NCBI GenBank assembly: GCA_965248715.1
Contig: CBDFKB010000007.1
Coordinates: 310,001 to 374,000 of the forward strand
Direction: 5' to 3'
Origin: CBDFKB01 sp965248715
GTDB lineage: Bacteria; Pseudomonadota; Alphaproteobacteria; Rhizobiales; Rhizobiaceae
DNA length: 64,000 nucleotides
In this document: positions 1-10,446 of the stretch, one piece after another
Layout of the letters: each line of letters starts with the position of its first letter
Numbering within the stretch: the stretch's first letter is position 1
Notes under the pieces: generated by a model
Seen by the model: the letters and a program-made list of their open reading frames with translations, nothing else
Databases searched by the model: none
Told to the model about the DNA's origin: nothing
Made by a program: the position numbers and the translations under genes

Positions 1-84
1 GGCGCCAATCACGATCGCCACTTGCAATGCCGGGCTGGCCATGCAGTTTATCGGAACAAAATGTGGACCCAAAGGAATGGCGCC

Positions 85-1284
85 ATGGCAGGGCCGCTCG
101 CCGGTTATACTGTGCTCGATCTGACCTCAATGATATCAGGGCCGACCGCGACGATGATGCTGGCCGACCAAGGCGCTGAAGTTATCAAGGTGGAAAATCC
201 GCGTGGCGGCGACCATACTCGCCAGGTATCAACCGGTCGCAACGGATTTTCCGCTGCCTTTGTCAACAATAATCGCAACAAGCGTTCGCTGACCCTCGAC
301 TTGAAACACCCAGCAGGAGTTGCCGCACTGAAGCGGTTGGCGGCCACCGCCGACGTGCTGGTGCAAAATTTCCGCCCTGGCGTGGTTGAGCGCATCGGCG
401 TTGGCGAGGCGGCAATCCGCGAAGTGGCGCCAAGAATTATCTATGTCTCGATCAGCGGTTTCGGTGAGGCCGGTCCATTTGCGCAAAAACCGGTATATGA
501 TCCACTGGTCCAAGCATTGTCGGGGCTGACCACGGTGCAAGCCGGGTCCAACGAAGCGCGGCCCAGATTGGTGCGCACCATCTTGCCGGACAAGCTCACC
601 GGTTATGCTGCGGCGCAAGCGATTACCGCCGCTTTGTTGGCGCGCGAACGCACCGGCACCGGTCAGCATGTACGGCTGTCGATGCTCGATACAATGGTGT
701 CGTTCCTGTGGGGATCGGACATGGGCGCCCATACTTTCGTCGGCAATGAACTTGGCACTGAAAAGGCGCAAAGTTTTATCGATCTGATTTACCAGACCAG
801 CGATGGGTTCATCACCGTCGCGGTTCAGTCGGACAAGGAATGGGCCGCATTGTGCCGCGCCTTCGATAAGCGCGAATGGCTGAACGATCCGCGCTTCGCA
901 ACCACGGTCATGCGTAGCGCCAACATCGATGAACGGCTGCAAATGACCCAGGATGTGTTGTTGACCGACACCAGCACCAACTGGCTCGAACGGCTGGAAC
1001 GCGAGGATGTGCCCTGCGCCCCAGTATTGACCCGCGCCGAGGTGATACGGCACCCGCAGATCGCCGCCAACGGCTCGATTGGTGAATTTCATCACCCGGT
1101 GGCCGGCCAGTTGCGTCAAGCCCTTCCGGCGCCGCGTTTTTCTCACATGGAATTTGCTGATCCGCAACCGGCACCCGGGCTCGGACAGCACACGATCGAT
1201 ATCCTTGCCGAAAGCGGGTTTAGCGCGCACGAAATCGAAGAACTAAGTGGTTTGGGAGCACTCGGCGAAGGGTTTGGCGAATGA
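85..1284 (+). CDS. CaiB/BaiF-type class III CoA-transferase
   Basis: Predicted to move coenzyme A between an acyl-CoA donor and a carboxylic acid in the cytoplasm. The N-terminal half has the family's Rossmann-like start (LAGYTVLDLTS, then GAEVIKVENP). With the start chosen here an Asp lies at residue 169 (PDKLTG), the position of the catalytic Asp in formyl-CoA transferase, as far as I recall that numbering. The length, 399 residues, is normal for the family. The frame stays open back to 22, but ATG 85 follows an AAAGGA box at 71-76 and gives the usual N-terminus, so I prefer it. The stop overlaps the next gene by 4 bases (ATGA), so the two are probably translated together. The substrate cannot be read from the sequence. 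Confidence 0.9.
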   Translation: MAGPLAGYTVLDLTSMISGPTATMMLADQGAEVIKVENPRGGDHTRQVSTGRNGFSAAFVNNNRNKRSLTLDLKHPAGVAALKRLAATADVLVQNFRPGVVERIGVGEAAIREVAPRIIYVSISGFGEAGPFAQKPVYDPLVQALSGLTTVQAGSNEARPRLVRTILPDKLTGYAAAQAITAALLARERTGTGQHVRLSMLDTMVSFLWGSDMGAHTFVGNELGTEKAQSFIDLIYQTSDGFITVAVQSDKEWAALCRAFDKREWLNDPRFATTVMRSANIDERLQMTQDVLLTDTSTNWLERLEREDVPCAPVLTRAEVIRHPQIAANGSIGEFHHPVAGQLRQALPAPRFSHMEFADPQPAPGLGQHTIDILAESGFSAHEIEELSGLGALGEGFGE

Positions 1285-1970
1285 GCGCAGCAATCGATTT
1301 GTACTTTTGGCCGACGCCAAACGGTTGGAAGGCCTCGATCATGCTTGAGGAGCTTGGCCTCGATTATCGCTTGGTCCCGGTCAATATCGGCAATGGGGAA
1401 CAATTTACTCCAGAATTTTTGGCAATCAGCCCCAATAATAGGATGCCGGCGATTGTCGATCATGACGTGGTCGGCGACCCGGTTTCAGTATTCGAATCCG
1501 GTGCGATCCTGTGGTATCTGGCTGAAAAGACCGGACGGTTTTTGTCTGCCGAACCGTTGGCGCGCAAGGAGACCCTGGAATGGTTGTTTTGGCAGGTTGG
1601 CAATCAGGGGCCAATGGCCGGCCAGCATAGTCATTTCTTCAATTATGCGCCCGACCAAGAAAAGCAAGGTTACGCGGCCAAGCGCTATGCGCGCGAAACC
1701 TATCGCTGTATTGGAGTATTGGAACGCCGGCTCGCTGACCGCGAATTTATCGTTAGAGACTATTCTATTGCCGACATGATTTGCTGGCCATGGGTGTTGA
1801 TTGCCAAAGCGATGGGCCTGCCGCTCGATGAATATCCAAACGTTGTGCGCTGGCGTCAGGCAATCAAGGAGCGGCCGGCGGTGCAGCGCGGGGTTGATGT
1901 TGGCAAGGAATTTCGCCGCAGCGGGACGCCGGGCGAGGCCGAACGCAAAATCTTGTTCCAGCAAAAATAA
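1281..1970 (+). CDS. Glutathione S-transferase family protein (YfcG/Ure2-like)
   Basis: A 229-residue cytosolic GST. It has an N-terminal thioredoxin-like domain (about 1-85) with the YfcG/Ure2p-type glutathione-site motifs TPNGWK, SPNNRMPAIVD and FESGAILWYLAEKTG, then an all-helical C-terminal domain (about 95-215). Members of this branch often act as glutathione-dependent disulfide reductases rather than conjugating enzymes; which applies here is not visible. Its ATG overlaps the stop of the CoA-transferase gene, indicating an operon. It ends about 30 bases from the convergent amidase gene. Confidence 0.9.
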   Translation: MSAAIDLYFWPTPNGWKASIMLEELGLDYRLVPVNIGNGEQFTPEFLAISPNNRMPAIVDHDVVGDPVSVFESGAILWYLAEKTGRFLSAEPLARKETLEWLFWQVGNQGPMAGQHSHFFNYAPDQEKQGYAAKRYARETYRCIGVLERRLADREFIVRDYSIADMICWPWVLIAKAMGLPLDEYPNVVRWRQAIKERPAVQRGVDVGKEFRRSGTPGEAERKILFQQK

Positions 1971-1999
1971 TTCATTTGCAATTGATCAGGCTCGAGCCG

Positions 2000-3346
2000 C
2001 TACTCGAAACGGTCCGGGCACACAATGCGCTCTGCGGCGCTGGCGATTTGCAGCAACCGTTCTTCGCCCATCGGCTGGGTTGAAATCATCAATCCGGCGG
2101 TCGCGATTGTGGTTGGTAAGGTAATCGCACAGGCACCAAGCATATTGCCGAACCGGGTGTTGCGCAGTGCCAACAGATTGGTGCTGGCAAACAAATCGTC
2201 GTCGGCAAGCAATTCCTTAGTCACCGGTGGGTTGCAAGCGGTGGTCGGCGAAAGAATGCCGTCAAATTCGGCAACCGATGTCCAAAAACATGTCCGCACC
2301 CGTTCCATTTCCACATAGGCGGCGCGGTAATCAGTTTCGCTGATCGACGCGCCGCTTTGAAACCGTTCGCGCACCGGCTTATGGATTTTTTCTGGCGCTG
2401 CGGTAATTGTATCGCCCCAATTGCGCCATGCCTCAAATGGAAACAATTGTGGGCCGAGCGGGAGCAAACTCCGATACTCGGGCGCTGCTTGGCGAACAAT
2501 GGTGGCACCGCAGCGTTGCAAACGCCCGACCGCGTCTTCGAAACCGTTGCGCTGATCATCGTCACAACCTTCAAGCACATCGGGGTCGACAATCAGGAAC
2601 CGGCAACCGGCGAGCGAGGCCGGCTCCAAGCCCGGCATGGCGTTGTTATCGAGGACCGAAAACATCAACGCCGCATCCTCGACGGTGCGGGTGAGCGGCC
2701 CAATGGTGTCGAAATTTTCGCACAGCGGCACCACTCCGTCATTAGGAATACGCCCGGCGGTGGTTTTGAAGCCGACCAGACTGTTCCAGCATGCGGGAAT
2801 ACGCACCGACCCACCGGTATCGGAACCAATGCCGATTGCGGCCAGTGAAAATGCCACCGAAGTTGCCGCGCCCGATGATGATCCACCCGGCGCCCTGGTT
2901 TCGTCGAAGCAGTTCGGCGGCGTCGCGGTCATTGGATTGATGCCGAGGCCAGAAAATGCAAACTCGGTCATATGGGTCTTGCCGAGGCAGATTATCCCTT
3001 TGGCGGTTGCCCGCTCTAACACGCCAGCGTCCTTGGTAGGAGTGCGGCCGGCCAGCAACCGGGTCCCAGCCTCGGTCGCCACGTTTTTGGTATCGAACAG
3101 ATCCTTCCACGATATTGGCACCCCGTCGAGCGGATGCAGGCGCATGCCGGACTTGGCCCGTGAGCGGGCCTGATCAGCCTCCATGCGAGCCCGTTTGCTG
3201 GTTACTCTGGCATAGATGGCACCGCCATGCGGATGGCGGTCAATTGCGTCAAGGAATTGCTCGGTCAAATCGCGCGGGTCCAAACGTCCGGCCTCGATCG
3301 ACGCTCCCAAATCTGCTGCGGTCATTGAACACGGGTCGGTACGCAT
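2000..3346 (-). CDS. Amidase signature-family hydrolase
   Basis: A 448-residue amidase of the GatA/aryl-acylamidase superfamily, hydrolysing a carboxylic amide. The Ser-cisSer-Lys catalytic set is visible: Lys81 (PISWKDLFD), the Ser run at 156-158 (APGGSSSGAA) and nucleophile Ser180 (SDTGGSVRIPA). No GatC or GatB gene lies beside it and the C-terminal half is divergent, so it is more likely a catabolic amidase than the tRNA amidotransferase subunit. It converges on the GST gene. An alternative start is Met8. The substrate is unknown. Confidence 0.88.
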   Translation of the reverse strand: MRTDPCSMTAADLGASIEAGRLDPRDLTEQFLDAIDRHPHGGAIYARVTSKRARMEADQARSRAKSGMRLHPLDGVPISWKDLFDTKNVATEAGTRLLAGRTPTKDAGVLERATAKGIICLGKTHMTEFAFSGLGINPMTATPPNCFDETRAPGGSSSGAATSVAFSLAAIGIGSDTGGSVRIPACWNSLVGFKTTAGRIPNDGVVPLCENFDTIGPLTRTVEDAALMFSVLDNNAMPGLEPASLAGCRFLIVDPDVLEGCDDDQRNGFEDAVGRLQRCGATIVRQAAPEYRSLLPLGPQLFPFEAWRNWGDTITAAPEKIHKPVRERFQSGASISETDYRAAYVEMERVRTCFWTSVAEFDGILSPTTACNPPVTKELLADDDLFASTNLLALRNTRFGNMLGACAITLPTTIATAGLMISTQPMGEERLLQIASAAERIVCPDRFE

Positions 3347-3508
3347 GATGGATTTTCCTATTCAGGTAGCCACCGACAGCGGCAAAGCACTCGATTTAAT
3401 TCGCTCAAGAGCCGCTCTAACTGTTCCGCAACCCGCGTACAATCGGCATTTGCACAAGTAGGCGACATGCGGCACTATCGCCGCCAATGGCAAACGAGGT
3501 CGAGACCA

Positions 3509-3934
3509 ATGATAAGAAAATTGCTTGGTGTGGCAATGGCAATGATGGTCGCGCTCGGCGTAAACGGATATGCCGCTCACGCGCAGGAACCAAAACTGTC
3601 GTTGGAATTGAACCGGCTTACCGGTAACGACAATGGTTGTGAACTGGCATTTGTGGTTGCCAACCATATGGGCCGTGCACTCGACCAATCCTCGTTCGAG
3701 ATAGTCATATTTAACGAAGAAAGCCTGGTCGATATGATGGTCATGCTCGATTTTGGTGCGCTGCCGGACGGCAAGACCAAGGCCAAGAAATTTCAGATCG
3801 CCGGTCGGAGCTGTGAAAGCCTGACCCGGTTGTTGGTCAATGACGTAACCGCGTGCGGCTCGGAAGCATCAAACGCCGAATGCCTGGAGGCATTGTCTGC
3901 TTCAACTCGCACCGGGGTCGAGTTCGGCATGTAG
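3509..3934 (+). CDS. Small exported protein of unknown function
   Basis: 141 residues with a clear Sec signal peptide: MIRKLL, a hydrophobic core (GVAMAMMVALGVNGYA), then a likely signal-peptidase I site near AHA-QE around residue 25. The mature part (LSLELNRLTGNDNGCELAF) carries several Cys that could form disulfides in the periplasm, and looks like a compact beta-rich domain. The frame opens at 3467, but ATG 3509 gives a proper signal peptide. It ends 15 bases from the convergent gltD stop. I do not recognise a named family. Confidence 0.72.
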   Translation: MIRKLLGVAMAMMVALGVNGYAAHAQEPKLSLELNRLTGNDNGCELAFVVANHMGRALDQSSFEIVIFNEESLVDMMVMLDFGALPDGKTKAKKFQIAGRSCESLTRLLVNDVTACGSEASNAECLEALSASTRTGVEFGM

Positions 3935-3949
3935 GGGCACATACGGAAA

Positions 3950-5383
3950 TTATCGCGGCAGTTTGCTGGCGCCCATTAAATACTCATCCACCGAACGGGC
4001 CGCTTGGCGGCCTTCGCGGATCGCCCATACCACCAAAGACTGGCCACGGCGCATGTCACCGGCGGCAAACACTTTGTTGCGCGAAGTCAGATAATCATCG
4101 GTATTGGCGGCAACATTGTCACGGTCATCGAGGGTAACCCTGAATTGTTCCAGCATGCCTTCGGTGATCGGTGAAACAAAACCCATGGCCAACAACACCA
4201 GGTCGGCCGGCAGGGTAAATTTGCTGCCCTCGACCGGCTTGAAATCTGCATCGACCCGCTCGCAAACCAAACCGGTGACCCGGCCGGCCTTGCCGACGAA
4301 TTCCCTGGACATCACCGAAAATTCGCGCATTGCCCCTTCCTCGTGGCTAGAAGAAGTGCGCAATTTCAGTGGCCAGTTGGGCCAGGTGGCGAGTTTGTCT
4401 TCCCGTTCGGGGGGTTCTGGCATGATTTCCAATTGGGTGACCGCCAAGGCGCCTTGGCGCACCGAGGTGCCAATGCAGTCGGATCCGGTATCGCCGCCGC
4501 CGATGACGATCACCCGTTTACCATTAGCAAGGATGGGTTCACCGAACGGGTTGCTTTCGCCACTGACGCGACGGTTTTGTTGGGGCAGAAAATCCATCGC
4601 AAAATGAATGCCAGCAAGATCGCGGCCATCAATCGTTAGATCGCGCGGCTTTTCGGCTCCGCCAGTCAACACCACCGCGTCATGGTCATCGACGATCGTT
4701 TTAGCGCTGATATCGACACCAACATTGCAGTCATAATGGAATACCACACCCTCGGCGGTCATCTGTTCCTCTCGCCGATCGATCAGATGTTTGCCCATCT
4801 TGAAATCGGGAATGCCATAGCGCAGCAAACCACCAGCCCGGGCGTTTTTCTCATAAAGGTGCACCTCGTGGCCGGCGCGTGCCAATTGCTGGGCGCAGGC
4901 CATGCCGGCCGGACCGGAACCGATAACAGCGATTTTTTTGCCGGTCTTATTGGCCGAAATTTCCGCTGTGATCCAGCCGCTCTGCCAGCCGCGGTCGACG
5001 ATCGCGCACTCAATCGATTTGGTAGTAACCGGATCGCCGATCAAATTGAGCGTGCAGGACGCTTCGCACGGCGCTGGGCAAATACGGCCGGTAAATTCGG
5101 GGAAATTATTGGTCGAATGCAGATTGTCGAGCGCTGCGCGCCACTTGCCTTCATAGACCAGATCGTTCCAGTCGGGGATCTGGTTGTTGACCGGGCAGCC
5201 ACGCAATCCTTCGCTGTCATGGCAATACGGAATGCCGCAATCCATGCAACGTGCCGCTTGCTCGCGCAAGGTTTCCTCGGAAAGCGGGATGACGAATTCG
5301 CGGTAGTTGCGAATCCGATCCGCTGCGGGTCGGTATTTGCGATCTTTGCGGTCGATTTCGAGAAATCCGGTCACCTTGCCCAT
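3950..5383 (-). CDS. gltD: Glutamate synthase (NADPH) small subunit
   Basis: The 477-residue beta subunit of glutamate synthase, which passes NADPH electrons through FAD and iron-sulfur centres to GltB. Visible elements: N-terminal Cys clusters (CMDCGIPYCHD with a later GCPVNNQIPDW, and CPAPCEASCTLN) for the 4Fe-4S centres, an FAD-binding GxGxxG (IGSGPAGMACAQQL), the GGLLRYGIPDFKM segment, a second dinucleotide fold (VIGGGDTGSDC), and the C-terminal FAAGDMRRGQSLVVWAI. It lies 9 bases downstream of gltB on the same strand, so they form one transcript for ammonium assimilation. Confidence 0.97.
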   Translation of the reverse strand: MGKVTGFLEIDRKDRKYRPAADRIRNYREFVIPLSEETLREQAARCMDCGIPYCHDSEGLRGCPVNNQIPDWNDLVYEGKWRAALDNLHSTNNFPEFTGRICPAPCEASCTLNLIGDPVTTKSIECAIVDRGWQSGWITAEISANKTGKKIAVIGSGPAGMACAQQLARAGHEVHLYEKNARAGGLLRYGIPDFKMGKHLIDRREEQMTAEGVVFHYDCNVGVDISAKTIVDDHDAVVLTGGAEKPRDLTIDGRDLAGIHFAMDFLPQQNRRVSGESNPFGEPILANGKRVIVIGGGDTGSDCIGTSVRQGALAVTQLEIMPEPPEREDKLATWPNWPLKLRTSSSHEEGAMREFSVMSREFVGKAGRVTGLVCERVDADFKPVEGSKFTLPADLVLLAMGFVSPITEGMLEQFRVTLDDRDNVAANTDDYLTSRNKVFAAGDMRRGQSLVVWAIREGRQAARSVDEYLMGASKLPR

Positions 5384-5392
5384 TTGTGATAC

Positions 5393-8300
5393 CTACTTTC
5401 CATAGCCAACGGCTTGGCGCTGGGTCTCCAGTTCCATCAGCGCGCGGCGATACTCCACCGGCATGATCTTGACGAATTTCGGCCGGTAGGTTTCCCAATC
5501 GTTCAATATCAATTTTGCCTTGGCCGAGTTGGTATAGTGGCCATGGCTGCTGATTAATTGTCGCAACCGCTCCTCGTCGTAACGGTTCATGTCACTGGAG
5601 ACGTCGACCAGGCCGTGATGCTCAATGTCACCGCCATGATGGAGCAGGCTTTCCATCAAATCGTCTTCTTCCGGCACCGGTTCCAGTTCGACCATGGTCA
5701 AGTTGCAGCGGGTCTTAAATTCGCCGGTTTCGTCGAGCACATAGGCGATACCGCCGGACATGCCGGCGGCGAAATTGCGCCCGGTTTGGCCAAGCACCAC
5801 CACCACACCTCCGGTCATATATTCGCAGCCATGATCGCCGACCCCTTCGACCACGGCGATTGCGCCGGAATTGCGCACCGCGAACCGTTCGCCGGCAATA
5901 CCGCGGAAATAACACTCACCCGACACTGCGCCGTAGAGCACTGTGTTGCCGATGATCACGCTTTCTTCCGGTACCAAAAGTTTGGCTTCCCGTGGCGGGT
6001 AGACGATCAAGCGACCGCCCGACAGCCCTTTGCCGACATAATCGTTGCCCTCGCCCTCTAATTCCAAGGTCATGCCAGCGGCGGCCCAAGCGCCGAAACT
6101 TTGCCCGGCAGTACCTTTAAAATAGATGTGAATGCTGTCTTGCGCCAACCCAAGATGCCCGTGTTTGGCAGCGATCTCACCGGCCAGCATAGCGCCGGCG
6201 GTGCGGTCGGTATTAGCGATTTCGCATTCGATCCTAACCGGCTCACCATGGTCAATCGCAGGGCCTGCTTGGCGGATCAATTCGTGGTCGAGCACCGCAT
6301 CAAGATGGTGGTCTTGCGACGCGCTCTTGTAGGTGCCAACTTCAGGGCCGACATCTGGCTTGTGAAACAGCTTGGAAAAATCAAGCCCGTTTGCCTTCCA
6401 ATGATCGATCGCTTTTTCCTGATCCAGCGCGTCGATCTGGCCAATCATCTGGTTGAAATGGGTAAAGCCCATTTGTGCCATCAATTCACGTACTTCCTCG
6501 GCGACGAAGAAGAAATAATTGATCACGTGCTCCGGGGTGCCGGTAAAGCGTTTGCGCAGTACCGGGTCTTGGGTGGCAATGCCGACCGGGCAGGTGTTGA
6601 GATGGCATTTGCGCATCATAATACAACCGGATGCGATCAGCGGTGCGGTGGCGAAACCGAACTCGTCAGCGCCGAGTAAAGCGCCTACTACTACGTCGCG
6701 TCCGGTTCTTAGCCCGCCATCGGCCTGCACCGAAATGCGACTGCGCAGATCATTGTAAACCAATGTCTGGTGGGTTTCGGCCAAACCGATTTCCCACGGG
6801 CTGCCGGCATGCTTGATTGAGGTTAGCGGGCTGGCGCCGGTGCCGCCTTCGAAGCCAGAAATCGTTACATGATCGGCACGTGCCTTGGAGACCCCGGCGG
6901 CAACAGTGCCAACACCGACCTCGGATACCAGCTTGACCGAAATATCAGCCTTTGGGTTGGTATTTTTCAAATCGTATATGAGTTGCGCCAAATCCTCGAT
7001 CGAATAGATATCGTGGTGCGGCGGCGGCGAGATCAGGCCGACCCCGGGGGTCGAATGACGCACCTTAGCGATCACCGCATCGACCTTGTGGCCGGGCAAT
7101 TGACCGCCTTCTCCGGGTTTGGCGCCCTGGGCCATCTTGATCTGGATCATGTCTGAATTGACCAGATATTCGGTGGTGACGCCGAAGCGGCCAGAAGCGA
7201 CCTGCTTGATCGCCGAACGCATGGAATCGCCGTTTGCCAGCGGCGTGAAGCGGTCCACTTCCTCGCCACCCTCGCCGGTATTGGAACGCCCGCCGATCCG
7301 GTTCATGGCAATCGCTAAATTGCTATGGGCCTCGCGGCTGATCGAACCATAGGACATGGCGCCGGTGGCGAACCGCTTGACGATTTTTGTCGCCGGTTCC
7401 ACCTTGTCGATCGCCACCGGCTTGCGGCCGCACTCTTTGGCGTCCTTGATGCGGAACAGGCCACGGATGGTGGTGTGGCGGGTCGACTGATCGTTGACCT
7501 GGTCAGCAAATTCACGGTAGCGTTGGCGCGAATTGCCACGCACCGCGTGCTGCAACGCGGTCACCACCGACGCGGTCCAGGCATGGTCTTCGCCGCGGCT
7601 GCGCACCGCATATTCGCCGCCACGGGCCAATGTACCGCGCAATTCCGGCAGATCGGCATAGGCAGTTTGGTGACGGCTTACGGTTTCGGCGGCGATTTCG
7701 GCCAGACCTGCCCCCTCGATGGTAGTCGCGGTACCGAAGAAATATTTGTCGACAAAGGCCGACGATAATCCAACCGCGTCGAAAATCTGCGCCCCGCAAT
7801 AGGATTGGTAGGTGGAAATACCCATTTTCGACATCACTTTCAGCAATCCCTTGTCGATCGCTTTGATGTATCGGTCGGTAGCTTCGCGGCCGTTGACTTC
7901 GGCCGGCAGTTCACCATTGGCGCGCATGTCGTCCAGGGTTTCGAATGCCAGATAAGGATTGATCGCCTCAGCGCCATACCCGGCCAGCATCGCGAAATGA
8001 TGCACCTCGCGCGGTTCGCCGGATTCGAGCACCAGCCCGACCGAGGTGCGAAGCCCCTTGCGGATCAAATGGTGGTGCACGGCGGCAACCGCCAACAATG
8101 CCGGAATAGCGATGCGCGCATGGGAGATTTGCCGGTCCGACAGGATCACAATATTGTAATCCTGCATTACGCATTTTTCTGCACGGTCACAAAGTTTGTC
8201 GAGGGCTTGTTTCAATCCGCTCGCACCAAGGTCGGCGCCAAAGGTGATGTCGAGGGTTTTGGCCTGGAAATGATTGTCGGCGATGTCGCCGATGGCACGG

Positions 8301-10081
8301 ATTTTCTCCAGATCCTGATTGGTCAAAATCGGTTGACGCACCTCCAGGCGTTTTTGTGCCGCTGCCCCTTCGACGTCGAAAATATTCGGACGCGGGCCGA
8401 TGAACGAGACCAGGCTCATTACCGATTCCTCGCGGATCGGATCGATCGGCGGGTTGGTGACCTGGGCAAAATTCTGCTTGAAATAAGTGTAAAGCAGTTT
8501 GGATTTTGACGACAATGCCGAGATCGGCGTGTCTGTGCCCATAGAGCCGACCGCCTCCTGGCCAGTCGCCGCCATGGGTGCCATCAGCATCTTGACGTCT
8601 TCGTGGGTATAGCCGAACGCCTGCTGGCGGTTTAACAGCGGCGACATCGCCGCCTGCGGGCGGTACGCGGCGTCCGGCATTTCCTCAAGCACGATTTGGG
8701 TTTTGGCCAGCCATTGGCGATAGGGGTGGGCGGCAGCCAATTCGCGCTTGATATCTTTATCGGAAATGATCTTCCCCTGTTCGAGGTCGATCAGCAGCAT
8801 TTTGCCAGGTTGCAGGCGCCATTTGCGCACGATGGTGCTTTGGTCGACCGGCAACACGCCCGCCTCGGACGCCATGATCACCCGGTCGTCGCTGGTTTGG
8901 AAATAACGTGCCGGGCGCAGGCCATTGCGGTCCAGCGTAGCGCCAATCTGTTGGCCGTCAGTAAAAGCGACCGCCGCTGGGCCGTCCCACGGCTCCATCA
9001 GCGCGGCGTGATATTCGTAAAAGGCGCGACGTGCTTCGCCCATCAGCGGGTTACTGGCCCAAGCTTCCGGGATCAGGGTCATCACCGCATGGGCGAGCGA
9101 ATAGCCGCCGCGGGTCAAAAATTCCAGCGCATTGTCGAAACAGGCGGTATCGGATTGGCCCTCATAGGAAATCGGCCACAATTTGTTGATGTTGTCGCCA
9201 AGGCGCACAGACGACACCGAAGCCTGGCGTGCTGCCATCCAGTTGACATTGCCGCGCAGGGTGTTGATTTCGCCATTATGCGCCACCATGCGGTACGGGT
9301 GGGCCAGTTTCCAGGACGGAAACGTGTTGGTGGAAAAACGTTGGTGGACCAAGGCCAGCGCCGAGGTAAAGCGTTCATCCTTGAGATCGATATAATAGCG
9401 ACCAATCTGATAGGCCAGGAACATGCCCTTGTAGACCAGGGTACGGCTCGACAATGAGACGATATAAAAGCCGTCATCGCGATATCCGGATTCGGCGAAT
9501 ATGCGGTTTGAGATCACCTTGCGGAGCACAAACAGTGCACGCTCGAAGGGTTCGCCTAATTCCTGCCCCTTGCTGGCGCCGATGAACAATTGCCGATGTA
9601 CCGGTTCATTGGCGACGATGGTCGGCGCCTTCGACAGGCAGGAATTGTCGCTCGGTACATCGCGCCAGCCGATCAGTTCTTGGCCTTCATCGGCGATCGC
9701 GCCGGCAACTACTTCTTCGATGTGGAGGCGTGCTGCTTGGTCACGCGGCAGAAACACATGGCCAACGCCATAGGCACCGCGCGCCGGCAAGGTAAAGCCG
9801 AGATCAGCGCACTCAGCGGCCAGGAATTCGTGCGGAATTTGCACCAAAATGCCAGCGCCGTCGCCAACCAATGGGTCGGAACCGACAGCGCCGCGATGGG
9901 TCAGGTTCTCCAATATACGCAAACCGTCGACGATGACCTGATGGTCGCGCCCGCCCTTCATGTTGGCAATGAAACCGACGCCGCAGGCATCATGATCGTT
10001 GCGCGGGTTGTATAATCCGCCATGGCTGGGGCCAAAACCGTGTCCAGCGGCGGCGTGCGCAAGCGCTGATTTTTCCGTCAC
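5393..10081 (-). CDS. gltB: Glutamate synthase (NADPH) large subunit
   Basis: The 1562-residue alpha subunit, which makes glutamate from glutamine and 2-oxoglutarate. A short propeptide precedes the N-terminal nucleophile Cys33 (HDACGVGF) of the class II glutaminase domain (about 33-430). A central domain, an FMN-binding TIM barrel (GGRSNTGEGGE, GEGGQLPGHKV, EGGTGASP) and the 3Fe-4S Cys cluster (CIMMRKCHLNTCPVG) follow, then the C-terminal beta-helix with the glycine-rich GXXGXXXG repeats. Full length for the family. It is transcribed divergently from the threonine aldolase gene across a 365-bp gap and is followed by gltD. Confidence 0.98.
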   Translation of the reverse strand: MTEKSALAHAAAGHGFGPSHGGLYNPRNDHDACGVGFIANMKGGRDHQVIVDGLRILENLTHRGAVGSDPLVGDGAGILVQIPHEFLAAECADLGFTLPARGAYGVGHVFLPRDQAARLHIEEVVAGAIADEGQELIGWRDVPSDNSCLSKAPTIVANEPVHRQLFIGASKGQELGEPFERALFVLRKVISNRIFAESGYRDDGFYIVSLSSRTLVYKGMFLAYQIGRYYIDLKDERFTSALALVHQRFSTNTFPSWKLAHPYRMVAHNGEINTLRGNVNWMAARQASVSSVRLGDNINKLWPISYEGQSDTACFDNALEFLTRGGYSLAHAVMTLIPEAWASNPLMGEARRAFYEYHAALMEPWDGPAAVAFTDGQQIGATLDRNGLRPARYFQTSDDRVIMASEAGVLPVDQSTIVRKWRLQPGKMLLIDLEQGKIISDKDIKRELAAAHPYRQWLAKTQIVLEEMPDAAYRPQAAMSPLLNRQQAFGYTHEDVKMLMAPMAATGQEAVGSMGTDTPISALSSKSKLLYTYFKQNFAQVTNPPIDPIREESVMSLVSFIGPRPNIFDVEGAAAQKRLEVRQPILTNQDLEKIRAIGDIADNHFQAKTLDITFGADLGASGLKQALDKLCDRAEKCVMQDYNIVILSDRQISHARIAIPALLAVAAVHHHLIRKGLRTSVGLVLESGEPREVHHFAMLAGYGAEAINPYLAFETLDDMRANGELPAEVNGREATDRYIKAIDKGLLKVMSKMGISTYQSYCGAQIFDAVGLSSAFVDKYFFGTATTIEGAGLAEIAAETVSRHQTAYADLPELRGTLARGGEYAVRSRGEDHAWTASVVTALQHAVRGNSRQRYREFADQVNDQSTRHTTIRGLFRIKDAKECGRKPVAIDKVEPATKIVKRFATGAMSYGSISREAHSNLAIAMNRIGGRSNTGEGGEEVDRFTPLANGDSMRSAIKQVASGRFGVTTEYLVNSDMIQIKMAQGAKPGEGGQLPGHKVDAVIAKVRHSTPGVGLISPPPHHDIYSIEDLAQLIYDLKNTNPKADISVKLVSEVGVGTVAAGVSKARADHVTISGFEGGTGASPLTSIKHAGSPWEIGLAETHQTLVYNDLRSRISVQADGGLRTGRDVVVGALLGADEFGFATAPLIASGCIMMRKCHLNTCPVGIATQDPVLRKRFTGTPEHVINYFFFVAEEVRELMAQMGFTHFNQMIGQIDALDQEKAIDHWKANGLDFSKLFHKPDVGPEVGTYKSASQDHHLDAVLDHELIRQAGPAIDHGEPVRIECEIANTDRTAGAMLAGEIAAKHGHLGLAQDSIHIYFKGTAGQSFGAWAAAGMTLELEGEGNDYVGKGLSGGRLIVYPPREAKLLVPEESVIIGNTVLYGAVSGECYFRGIAGERFAVRNSGAIAVVEGVGDHGCEYMTGGVVVVLGQTGRNFAAGMSGGIAYVLDETGEFKTRCNLTMVELEPVPEEDDLMESLLHHGGDIEHHGLVDVSSDMNRYDEERLRQLISSHGHYTNSAKAKLILNDWETYRPKFVKIMPVEYRRALMELETQRQAVGYGK

Positions 10082-10446
10082 CCTATCCTCCGCACCCGGG
10101 ACAATCGACGATTGCCTCGGCTGGTTTTATCTGCGATCGGCGAATTGCCTAGCAATCCTAGTTCCGCGAACTTCGCCGATTATGCCATAATTTTGGCTGG
10201 AACACCGACGCAAAGCTTATCGTCGGGTTCTGCGTGCTCGCATTTAGGACAGTATCATTGACCTATATTGTTGGAGATATTGGCAGAATTGTAGCATTTG
10301 GGCAATAGAGCCGGGGCTCGAAACCGCTCCCAAGCGGCAATTTCGCTGGCTTTGCCGCAACTTCACTAAATTGTCCGCGCGGTGGCATTGGAATGTAACC
10401 CTAAATGCGGCATGAACCGCGCTTGGTATAATTAGGTTCTCGTTCA
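10082..10446. other. Intergenic region between gltB and threonine aldolase
   Basis: A 365-bp gap between divergent genes, so it must hold both promoters. I see no RNA gene, mobile end or convincing long inverted repeat, and no promoter boxes strong enough to name. Confidence 0.5.

Noticed and set aside
229..1230. Long minus-strand frame of 333 codons opposite the CoA-transferase
   Set aside because: Antisense shadow of a well-conserved gene, with no start signal or recognisable domain.
5558..10015. Several long plus-strand open frames opposite gltB (for example 7805-8509 and 8696-9457)
   Set aside because: They lie antisense to a highly conserved gene and have no family signs; high GC creates them.
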